DNA from: Lantana camara
Lineage: Eukaryota > Streptophyta > Magnoliopsida > Lamiales > Verbenaceae
NCBI GenBank assembly: GCA_037501455.1
Contig: CM074860.1
Coordinates: 22,713,001 to 22,777,000 of the forward strand
Length of the DNA stretch: 64,000 nucleotides
Direction of reading: 5' to 3'
The notes under the pieces: generated by a model
Database searches by the model: none
Seen by the model: only the letters and a program-made list of their open reading frames with translations
Told to the model about the DNA's origin: nothing
Shown: positions 22,001 to 30,161 of the stretch, one piece after another
Layout: each line of letters opens with the position of its first letter
How positions within the stretch are numbered: position 1 is the first letter of the stretch
Program-made: the position numbers and the translations under genes

Positions 22001-25000
22001 GGGATACAAGATGGGCTCGATATACTGAGCCTCCAAGAGCTTATTGACTTCCTCTTCAATGACTTTCTTTCGAAAGCCATGTACATCTCGTTTTTTCTGC
22101 TTGATAGGCTTGAAAGACGGATCCACATTAAGTCTATGGACAATGACGCTCGGGTCAATTCCTGTGAGATCAGAGGCTTTCCACGCGAATACATCTTTGT
22201 TCTCCCTTAGAAAGTCAATCATCATGATCTGAGAAGGCCCTGAGAGGTTTGAGCCGATCTGGGTAGTCTTATCCTTGTTTCCAGGCTCCAGCTCAATGGT
22301 AAGGAATTTTTCTGAGGGTTCGATCCTTACCTCGGGGCGAGAAAGTTCGAGCACCCTCTTCTTTCCTATCAAACGGCCGCCAGATGCTGGTTCACTTTCT
22401 CCCGGCTCGTCTCCCTCTGAGGATGATCCCTCAACGGTCCCTGGGGGAACATTTTCGAGGGGATTCTCCCCGTTGTCTCCCCTCTTCTTCTTGTTCTTCT
22501 TCTTGTTCAATTTTGCCCTTTTCCGTGCTGGGCTGTCCTCATCCAAGTTGGGGAAATCTACTGACTTCTTGGTGGAACCAATTTGGAAGGTTTTCTCTGC
22601 TTTTGGCTTTCTGAGGGACAGCATGTAACATTCCCAAGCCTCTCGCACATTGCACAGTACTTCTCCCACGCCCTCGGAAGTAGGAAATTTAATCTTTTGG
22701 TGATAGGTGGAGATGATGGCTTTGAAATCAACGAGGGCAGGGCGCCCAATTATGATGTTATAGGGAATGTCAATCTCCACCACCGCGTACGTCACCAAGA
22801 GTGTTTTGCGCTGAGGGGCTCGGCCGAATGACGTAGCCAGGCGTATTTGCCCTCGTGGGACAACTTCTGAGCCTCCAAAGCCAATGAGGGCTGTTTTGAG
22901 AGGCTCGAGCGGGAGATCAACCTTCATCTTTAAGAATGTGGAGTAAGGCAAAACATTAACGGAGCTTCCACTATCTACCAATACCCTTTTTACAACATGA
23001 TTATGAACATCTAAACTAACCACCATGGGACAATCTGAGGTTATACCCTCCCCATGGGGTGTTACAATATGTTCCAGATCCCTATCATCAAAGCCTATTA
23101 CATCATTTTCTCTTGATCTTTGAGCGCTTGATCTCTGGATGGCGTAGATAGGTTTGGGCATTGCTGGGCGTTGGTTGTAGCTCCGGACGAACCTCCGTCG
23201 GGAGGCGTTTGAATCCCCTCCTGATGAGCCTCCTGCGATCATATTTATGACTGCGAAGGGCTCGTTCTCTTGCTCAGGGGCTTTGCCTTTGTTACCTCGG
23301 CGGCTGCTGCTTTCAGGGGGTCCCCTACCCCTTGGGCTTTTTGACCGGGAAGGGCTCCTCCTTCTTCTTCCGGAGCGCTCATTGCATTGTTCATCGTAGC
23401 GCTCGAGCACTCGGACAAATTCCTTCAAGTGGCCCCCTGCGACGAGCCTTTGGATTTTAGCCTCCAATTGGCGGCACTCATCCGTGTCGTGCCCTCTCTG
23501 CTTGTGGAAGGCGCAGTATTTGTTCGAGCGCCTGAGTGAGTCTGTCTCTCTCATTTTGATGGGTCTTTTGAAGAGCTTCTTATCGGAGACTTCAGAATTT
23601 GGCCTGGTGAGCGGAATGCGCTCGAATCGACGAGGGGGTGGTGGCGACTTTCTACGCTCCTGAGGGCGCTCCTTCTTACCGGCCACATCCCGCCCCCGCT
23701 CGTGATGAGGTCGCTCGTTCCTGGCCGGGTTGTGATGCCGGGGACCATTCGTCCCATACATATCTTCGAGCGCGAAGAACGGCTCGGCTATTTCTCTTAG
23801 GCCCATGAGAGTCCCAGGCCTCCTCTCCACGATGGCATCAGCAAACTTTTTGCTCACATATTGTTTGTGATCCACAGCCTGAAAAAGCACTGGGATCAAG
23901 AAATCCATTGAAGGCCTCTCCACCTGTAGGATCTCCTTGTTGAAGCGGGCGAAGAACGAGCGCAGAGATTCGCTCTTGCCTTGCACCACATTGTACAGGG
24001 CCGTGGGTGCGGTAACTGGCGCCTTCAAAGAATTGAAGTGGTTGAGGAAGGCATTGGCCAGTTCTTCATACGAGTGGATCGAGCGTGGCGGCAGTCGCTT
24101 GTACCACTCTTGAGCCATTCCTACCAAGGAAGTGACAAACACTTTCGCCCAGTAATGGCTGGAATGCTCGTAAAGGTGCATGAGATGCACAAAATGATCC
24201 AAGTGCTCCGCTGGATCAGTTGTCCCGTCGTAACGGTTGATGGATGTGGGGACCTTGGCCATGCCTGCTTGGGCCATTAGAACTTCTTCTACGAGGGGTG
24301 AACCCCTCGCCAGTGGGTGGTACTCATACGTGCCGAAGTTTTCCTCCGGCTCCTTGCGACGGGGGACCCTTGGTGGAGGGTCCTTGGTGCGGGTGCTTCT
24401 GGCGTCAACCCGTTCATCCCGACTAGGGGAGATCTGAGTTGAGCGCCCTCGTGAGAGCTGTCCCACGATATCCTTGAGACCCTGCAGCTGGTCTTGCACA
24501 GCCGCGAGGATGTCAGGATTTACGTCTACTTGCTTGTCCTTATGGGCTCGTGAGCCCCTCCTGGAGACATGTGAGTCTCCTTCATTTTCGTTCACTCGCT
24601 CCGTGGGCTCTTTATTCCTGCCCACGGAGGCACGCTCGTTGCCCTCCTGCTGGGGCACTTCTCTCGCCGGTGGTGGTGGTTGTGCCCTCAGGACAGCCTG
24701 GGCTTCTCTGAGGGGAAAGTTCTGTTGTCCGCCTAAAGGGGCCGCAACCTGAGTGGCCTGCCCAGAGGGAAAGTACATGGAATGGAACCGCTCCCATGCC
24801 CCCTGAGCCGCCTGAACCTCACATTGGGCGTAGAGAGCCCTCAGTTGTTGGGTGGTCAGTGGAGGTAACTCCACTCCTTCAATCTCCCTGGGGACCACCA
24901 CTGGGAGTTGGAGTTGTCCGGCATGATATGGCTGGACTGGCGGCATCATCATAGCCGGAGCAAGGGTGTATCCAGGCGGAGGCATCATATAACTTTGCAT

Positions 25001-25279
25001 TCCAAGATTCATCTGGGGGTGGACCCAGGAATTCTGTGCAAGCGGCGGTGGAGCTGAGAGAGAAACTCCTCCCGCGGTGGCGGGAACGGGCAGCGCCGGC
25101 AGTGCAGGTGGTGGTGCAGAAGATTCAGCTTGTGGAGTCACTCCTGCGGCGGGAGGTGCTCCACCAGCGGCGACGGAAGGTGGTGGTACTCCACCAGTAG
25201 CGGAGGAGGGAAGAATGATATTTGCGTCCTGGGAGGTGTTTTCTCCTCCTCCCACAGCTCCAGATCTCGTGGCAACCAT
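19100..25279 (-). CDS. gag-pol: Intact Tat-type gag-pol polyprotein (2059 aa)
   Basis: One uninterrupted frame covers the whole polyprotein. In order it has: a proline/alanine-rich N-terminus; the gag core from about residue 350 (NRYDGTTDP) to 506; a zinc-binding-like CAFHKQRGHDTDEC near 593; a protease VDSGSSVNVLPY near 771; RT from about 1110 with YVDDMIV near 1213; RNase H near 1370; a second RNase H starting HTDGSS near 1490; the integrase HHCC zinc finger near 1713-1750 (HNGSCGNHSGG, CPKCQ); and the DDE core with GIDIVGP, SDNGSQ and GQAEVTN between 1783 and 1883. Catalytic aspartates and the integrase glutamate are all present. The second RNase H between the first and integrase marks the Tat clade. 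Gag and pol are fused without a stop or shift. The intact frame and near-identical LTRs imply a very recent insertion whose proteins could act in trans. Confidence 0.93.
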   Translation of the reverse strand: MVATRSGAVGGGENTSQDANIILPSSATGGVPPPSVAAGGAPPAAGVTPQAESSAPPPALPALPVPATAGGVSLSAPPPLAQNSWVHPQMNLGMQSYMMPPPGYTLAPAMMMPPVQPYHAGQLQLPVVVPREIEGVELPPLTTQQLRALYAQCEVQAAQGAWERFHSMYFPSGQATQVAAPLGGQQNFPLREAQAVLRAQPPPPAREVPQQEGNERASVGRNKEPTERVNENEGDSHVSRRGSRAHKDKQVDVNPDILAAVQDQLQGLKDIVGQLSRGRSTQISPSRDERVDARSTRTKDPPPRVPRRKEPEENFGTYEYHPLARGSPLVEEVLMAQAGMAKVPTSINRYDGTTDPAEHLDHFVHLMHLYEHSSHYWAKVFVTSLVGMAQEWYKRLPPRSIHSYEELANAFLNHFNSLKAPVTAPTALYNVVQGKSESLRSFFARFNKEILQVERPSMDFLIPVLFQAVDHKQYVSKKFADAIVERRPGTLMGLREIAEPFFALEDMYGTNGPRHHNPARNERPHHERGRDVAGKKERPQERRKSPPPPRRFERIPLTRPNSEVSDKKLFKRPIKMRETDSLRRSNKYCAFHKQRGHDTDECRQLEAKIQRLVAGGHLKEFVRVLERYDEQCNERSGRRRRSPSRSKSPRGRGPPESSSRRGNKGKAPEQENEPFAVINMIAGGSSGGDSNASRRRFVRSYNQRPAMPKPIYAIQRSSAQRSRENDVIGFDDRDLEHIVTPHGEGITSDCPMVVSLDVHNHVVKRVLVDSGSSVNVLPYSTFLKMKVDLPLEPLKTALIGFGGSEVVPRGQIRLATSFGRAPQRKTLLVTYAVVEIDIPYNIIIGRPALVDFKAIISTYHQKIKFPTSEGVGEVLCNVREAWECYMLSLRKPKAEKTFQIGSTKKSVDFPNLDEDSPARKRAKLNKKKNKKKRGDNGENPLENVPPGTVEGSSSEGDEPGESEPASGGRLIGKKRVLELSRPEVRIEPSEKFLTIELEPGNKDKTTQIGSNLSGPSQIMMIDFLRENKDVFAWKASDLTGIDPSVIVHRLNVDPSFKPIKQKKRDVHGFRKKVIEEEVNKLLEAQYIEPILYPEWLCNVVLVPKSANKWRMCNDFTDLNKACPKDPYPLPRIDQLVDSTAGCELMSMMDAFQGYYQIFMAPEDRPKTSFVVHLGVYCFLVMPFGLKNAGATYQRLVNRMFESEIGRSMEVYVDDMIVKSERQDSHLEDLKRTFSILRQYGMKLNPSKCTFGVQGGKFLGYLVSQRGIEANPEKIKAILEIPSPRNLREVQVLVGKIISLNRFISRSADRNLPFFKILRNARNFVWTEECERALQDMKAYLSSAPLLTKPVEGERLFMYLSVSPEATSAVLIAVRERKHLPVYYLSKILQGAEKKYLEIEKFAFALINASRRLRPYFQAHSITVLTDQPLKQVLSKPDVSGRLIKWAIELSQFDLCFEPRTAIQAQVVADLLVERFGFEPTVTENEGLWVLHTDGSSTSQGGGIGVALRNPDGIELDFAIKLDFQVTNNEAEYEALVQGLNIAFQNGASRITAYVDSQLIASQIEGTYEARETTMVQYLKKAREIIGKFKEFHLLQVPRGENERADALSKFASALEGTSERSVTFLRTEEPLIKERVAAKMIAMIDPNEPCWLDDIVIFLRDGITPTDKVEARKVRNKAPRFALDPKGRLFKKSFQGPPMRCLRPSQAKETLELIHNGSCGNHSGGRILARKILRSGFYWPTVLQDAIEFSRKCPKCQFHSNLPRLPAAQMIPIDVSWPFDQWGIDIVGPLPMAAGQRKFVILAVDYFTKWAEAEAVAKITFKVVRDFIWKNIICRYGIPRVLISDNGSQFIAADTREWCSELGIEQRFTSVGHPQSNGQAEVTNRIILQHLKTMLESKKSEWAEELQGALWAYRTTPRAATGETPYALVYGSEAMIPAEIVNESARVGYFEPQLNDGNRSLELDLLDERRDRAWAKIHHYKASVAQQYNKRVKERTFQLGDLVLKKVEVSKHVGKLDPNWEGPFKVIQLRANNTYTLETLQGERLPRPWNACNLRRFYV

Positions 25280-25347
25280 GACTGTTAAAAGTGAGGAGGT
25301 GCTTGCTTTTCAACCAACAAAAGAAAGGAAGAAGATGAAAAACTGGT

Positions 25348-25365
25348 TTCCCACAGACGGCGCCA
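25348..25365 (-). other. Primer-binding site of the Tat element
   Basis: In element sense it reads TGGCGCCGTCTGTGGGAA, starting 4 nt after the 5' LTR. The first nine bases would pair with the 3' end of plant tRNA-Asp; the rest diverges, so the tRNA is not certain. Confidence 0.7.
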
Positions 25366-25369
25366 AAAA

Positions 25370-26179
25370 TGATGGGTCCGGGAATGGGTGGATCCGAATC
25401 CGATCACTTTACGATTTGTATTATGTGGAGGAAACCACCGGAACTTCGCCGGGGATGAGATAGGGGTTCAACCTGTTGGGACAAGCACAAGGAAAGTCAG
25501 AAGGCCAAGCTGGGGGAACTGGGGGTGATACCCAGTTTGGCTCTCCGACGCTTAAGTCAGTTCAGTGTATGAAGGAATGTAAGTCCAGTCACAGTTGCAG
25601 AGGTGAAAAAAGCTTACTTGTGTAGAAGATGACTTTAGCTATTTATAGTTGAGGGTCAAGGGCCCTCTGGTCATTTGCCTCAAGTGGTCCTGGCCGAATG
25701 TTGCCCTAACACGTGGCGCTGTGAGAGAGAAACCTAGGAGGAATCTTCTGCAAAAGCGGCCAAAAGTTAGTGCTGGCAACAGTGGCAGGTGCGCGGGCAT
25801 GTACGTTGTGTCAGAGAGCCATTTGGGCGGTTGGTGACGAGGGCTTGAGAGCACGCTCGTGACAACCTGGAGTACTGGAAACCAAGGTATCCGCTGAGGG
25901 GAAGGTAGGCTTCAGTTCAAGCGACGAGCCAAAGGAGAGGCCGCTCTGAGGGAATGTGACGCTCGAAGAGGGCTCCCTTGGCGCGTGGACGTACCAATCG
26001 TTTGGTATGTAGGACGCTCGTGGGAGTGATAGCGCTCGTTGGGCTTAACTCCTGAAGAAGGGTGGCGTTCGTTGGCTTAGCGCTCGTGCGCTGATGGGTG
26101 CAGCCTTGTGGAGACAGATGTCATCATCTCGGTGATGCCACGTGTCTTGATGTGAGACGATCGTATTTTGACCCCATCA
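25370..26179 (-). repeat. Right (5') LTR of the Tat element, 810 bp
   Basis: It mirrors 14101-14910 with one base change seen. It is followed by TSD ACCTT (26180-26184) and host DNA. The pentamer GCTCG or its complement recurs at least six times in its U3 half. Confidence 0.9.
25639..25648 (-). promoter_or_regulatory. TATA box of the Tat 5' LTR
   Basis: CTATAAATAG on the minus strand lies about 270 bp before the LTR end, a plausible core promoter driving gag-pol. The start site is inferred, about 30 nt downstream. Confidence 0.6.
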
Positions 26180-26893
26180 ACCTTATTACTCTATCTTTTA
26201 CGATAGTTGGTAGAGTATCATATAAGTTAGATAGTGTTGATAATCTCCTTTAACTTTAAAATTATTCTTATCTTATATAATAATAATGAAAATTAAAAAA
26301 TTGATTGTTTGTAACTCTTTTTATTCCCAATCTTAAATCTTAGTCCGCTCCTATCTACAAAAATATATTAGTACTTAAACATTATACTTTTTAACTAAAA
26401 AAGAAATTAAATGAAATATTTCAAAAATTTCTCCATAGATGATGGTCTGGAAATTCCCCTAAAAATGTGAAATATATCCATTGAATAAACGATTGAATGA
26501 TGAACTCCATTGATGATGTGAAATTTGATCATTGGTGCATTTTATGAAAGACTGAATGATAAACGTGCTCTTTCAACTAAATAAATTAATTAAATATTTA
26601 AATATTTGATTTTTTATTTTCTTAAATCCAGTCCACACATATAAATGTATAATAATCTATTGATAAAATTGTCCACACATAATAAATCTAAATAATTGCT
26701 GGAGATATATTGTGTATTTATAAGGTAGCCAAGTCGCAATAAATGAGAGCACATAGAAGAAGAGACTAACCACAAGTTAATGCTCCACACATTTATGATC
26801 GAAATTTTGGAAGGCGGCAAAGTTTAAGACTTTAAGTAGATCTTCAACTTTTTATATATCCTATACTATTATGTACCAATATGAGTATATATC
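26180..26893. other. Host flank right of the Tat element
   Basis: 26180-26774 is the source-like copy of the segment found at 14911-15505. The rest is AT-rich. A short TATATATCCTATACTATT block is duplicated at 26863 and 26886. Confidence 0.7.
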
Positions 26894-27092
26894 CTATACT
26901 ATTATGTACCAATATGAATATAATGATATTGATACGATATGATACGAATACGATGATATAAATTTTTTCTTAAATTTTTTACATAATGAGTATCCGGTAA
27001 GGTATTGTATCGGTATCTGATACGAATGTCCAATACGATATGATACGATACGACAAAATGATATTTTTAAAAGTATTAGTGCACACCTATAG
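26894..27092. mobile_element. Degenerate relative of the hAT-like MITE (copy 3)
   Basis: The interior follows copy 1 in order: GATACGA repeats, an ATTTTTTCTTAAATTTTT centre, more GATACGA repeats, then ACAAAATGATATTTTTAAAAGT. The ends, CTATACTATTATGTAC and its rough inverse, are decayed, and I see no target duplication. Confidence 0.55.
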
Positions 27093-27489
27093 TGGAAATT
27101 AATATTTAGCTTAAATTATTCAAAACCAAATTAAATAAATTATGACAAGGATTTCATTAAATATCTAGGAAACATAGGTGGCTACACTATTTAATTTTGT
27201 GGCTTTTATTTTCAAGTATTAATAATGGTGGTCGGCTCGATCGTTGAGTTATTTAAAAAAGTAGCTAGGCAGAATTTATCACAATGTATAAGAACCTTGG
27301 TCGTACGATTTGTTGCCTGCAATAAGCTTAAAATTTTCTTGAAAAGCCACTTGCAGATTCAAGTGCATCATTTTTCTAACTTTATTCTTTGAAAACCTGC
27401 TCAACAATGTTAAATTTCTGATTGGGCATAAATATAATTTTTAAATTAATTAATTTTTTGATTAAATTATATTTAATCTATCTATATCT

Positions 27490-28866
27490 ATATCTATATC
27501 TATATATGTTATAAAAGCACGAGTTGGGTTTTTGGTTTCTTATAAAATACGGATCGCCTAAAATATCCTCACAATAATTAAGTCAATAACTATTAGTCAA
27601 GGATAATGATGTAAATACATGTTATAAATTATTAATTTAACTATATTTAAAAAGTACTTATCAACTTAAAATAGGACTCTCGGTAGAATTAAAATTTCTC
27701 CAACTTACCCAAAAAAAGATATATAGTTCAACAATGATTGTTTTAATATTAATATATCAATTAATTGTATTCAAATTTTATGATATAAGTTGTCTATTTT
27801 TTAATTTTAAGGTCTATAATTTAAAATGTTATAATAAGATATATCTAAAAACGAATCAAAAAATAACAAATTGATTCCCTTTATCAATTTTAATAAATTT
27901 TTATAATCATGTAAAATAAAATATTATTTAAATTGAACAAGTTACATAAGATAACTTTCAATAAATAAATCCTAATGTAAGTCTAATTATATAAGTCCAT
28001 AGTTTTAATTATCTAAATTCATAAACTTTCTTAAATTAATATCATTTTATAATTCTATAAACTTACCTAATTAATAAAATAATATAATTGAATAATTTAC
28101 ATAAAATATTTTTCAATAAATTAATTAATTTTAGTATAATATTTTTTAATAAACTTACCTAATTAATATAGTAATATAATTGTAATTATCTAAATCTAAC
28201 TAACCATATGATCTTCCTTTAGTTTAAATAATAAAATTAAATCAAATACGTAAAAGTACAAATAACATTTTTGGTTTTTTACGACTTAATATACCACAAT
28301 TTAGAATGTCAGGTCATTAGACCAAAGTTACTTTAAATTAATAATCCTAAAGAGACTGAATGTGTGTGCATATAAAAATAAGATATAATCTAATTTTATA
28401 AATAATTTTTATAGTATTCGATTAAACATTCCTTAAATTTTTATATAAATATAGTCTTTTAATTATTTCTACTACATACATAAAATTAATTATAAAAAAA
28501 ATTGACATAAATTTGAAATAATACTCATTAGAGAAATATAAATAAGAAAATGGAATGCAAGATCAAAAGGCCAAGATAATATAAAAAAGAGATAAAGAAT
28601 AGTTAGTAAAAGAAGAAATACTTAATTTTAATGTATTAAGGACAACTGTAAAATATCTTTACAAATATATTTATAAAGGACATGGCAAAGTGAGAATTAA
28701 TATTGTGTACAATGGTAAACAAAATTTTGAAGATTAGATTAAAAATTTAAAGATGTTAGATTGAGTGTTAGTTCAAGAAACGATATGGAGAATTTTTTTA
28801 ATTTAATTTAAATGAGATTGATACAACAATTATCAATTTAGATCTACATTTTCCAAAGTAGCAATA
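27490..28866 (+). mobile_element. Helitron remnant with Rep/helicase N-domain fragment
   Basis: A translation at about 28650-28705 gives KYLYKYIYKGHGKVRIN, very like the KYLYKY-YKGH segment conserved in plant Helitron proteins upstream of the helicase. Further on, IWRIF (about 28784) and LDLHFPK (about 28838) follow in the family's usual order but in shifted frames. A Helitron-like 5' end, TATAAAAGCACGAG, lies at about 27509, after a TCTATA microsatellite. No 3' hairpin with CTRR was found. Everything is AT-rich and riddled with stops. The protein call is fair; the boundaries are guesses. Confidence 0.5.
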
Positions 28867-28869
28867 CAC

Positions 28870-29310
28870 GACTTATTGGCCGAATCAAAATGTGAACGGT
28901 GGACCGACGGAGGCTGTACGGATGTGTGGCATTAGATAAGGCAATCACTCTCACTTTATTTGTTTGTGCTCTACATGGAACAACTTACGTATATAATTAA
29001 GGAGACAATTTCAGCCAGACCTGGAAGCCAATTACGGTTTGTCAGAAAAGGCCTCACATCTCAAACTTGCTTTTTGCGGACAACTTAATATTGGGAGCCA
29101 AAGCAACCGTGGATGGAGCAAAGTGCATTCAAAGTGTGGTTGAGGCGTTTCGCAAGGCATTGAGTCTCAAATTAAATTTCAGCAAATTACATGTGTTGTT
29201 TGCACTTTATGTGTCAAATGATTTAAAGCAGTAGGTTAGTAGAACTCTAGGCATGAAAAGTATAAACAACTTAAGGAGTTAATTGGGGGTGCAGAAGCTA
29301 GAACTTTAGT
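28870..29310 (+). pseudogene. LINE reverse transcriptase fragment
   Basis: Read with frame changes, it follows plant L1 RT: a GIR(Q)G-like block at about 28930, SLYLFVLYMEQLTYIIKE, SWKPI, then ISNLLFADNLILGAKATV, where the usual FADD catalytic pair is FADN. It continues with LNFSKLHVLF and an LG motif near the end. It has several stops and no ends or tail, so it is an old internal fragment next to the Helitron remnant. It is unrelated in position to the large LINE further right. Confidence 0.72.
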
Positions 29311-30161
29311 TGAAACCACAATGAGTATTTTTCGATTGTGAAATCAAATAGAAAAATAGAAAGAAGATGGGAAGAAGATGGAGAAAGAAAAATAGAAATA
29401 CCCATTAAATAAAAGTACAATTATGGAGAAGAAGATGGAGATTTTTAGGAAAGGAGATAATATTGAAAATGATGATATGCTAGAGATGGATATTTAGTTT
29501 AAGGTAATTATACTAAAATTAGTGATTGTCGGGGACATACTCATTAGGCCTATAATGGAACCAAACCTAACATCAACTCGCCTGAGGAGTAGATTGGTCA
29601 GTTCTCTATTAGGTGGCAAACTGAGGAAGCGGCGTGAGGCGAGCCGGTGAGAGTAAAACCAAGAGAGGTTAGCACATATGAGATTCTATGAAATATCTTA
29701 TAACTAAGCTTGAAGATAAGAACAAATCTAGGTTAAGAAGAGAACGAGTAATTGTGACTAAGATGAGTTTAATATCTATAAATAAGGGAAGATGAATCAT
29801 TAAAGGCTTAAGAAAACTTATAGGAGATAAAATGAGAGAAAAGAGTGATTAGGAAGGAACCCAAGAGTGATAATGATATACCAAAACTACAATTCTCAAT
29901 ATTATGAAATAAAAAAAATAAAAAAAAAACAATATGTCCATCTTAAATGATGGAATTGAGATTGAAATTATAGAGAAAGATAAGATGCAAAAGCCATAGT
30001 TTTGAAAGTGAATATAACTTTTACATTTTGAATGACGACGAAAAGTTCTCCAAAACTTTATAAAGAAAATTAAAAATAAATCACAAATTATATTAAAAAA
30101 AATCAAACAATAAAAAGAATAAAGTATATATAATAAATATAGCATTTTATATGATCTTTTA
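29311..30161. other. AT-rich spacer, nothing recognised
   Basis: It contains purine-rich tracts and A-runs (29905-29930). No domain, repeat pair or RNA gene is visible. Confidence 0.5.

Larger units (their letters stand above)
14101..26179 (-). mobile_element. Tat-clade Ty3/gypsy element with antisense gene and rearranged 3' end
   Basis: The LTRs are 810 bp each (14101-14910 and 25370-26179) with ends TGATGGGTC/GACCCCATCA. I see a single difference between them (14516 against 25785 region, A/G). TSD ACCTT is at 14096-14100 and 26180-26184. The 5' LTR is on the right. The PBS, an intact gag-pol frame with a second RNase H, a repeat array and an antisense gene follow leftward. Between the left LTR and the antisense gene lies a 595-bp copy of the right host flank (14911-15505), and no PPT is visible, so this copy probably cannot complete its own replication. 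The extra RNase H and the antisense gene fit the Tat lineage. Confidence 0.88.

Noticed and set aside
19157..25463. Plus-strand frames of 60-128 codons inside the Tat gag-pol region
   Set aside because: They are antisense shadows of the intact 2059-aa frame, with no domains.
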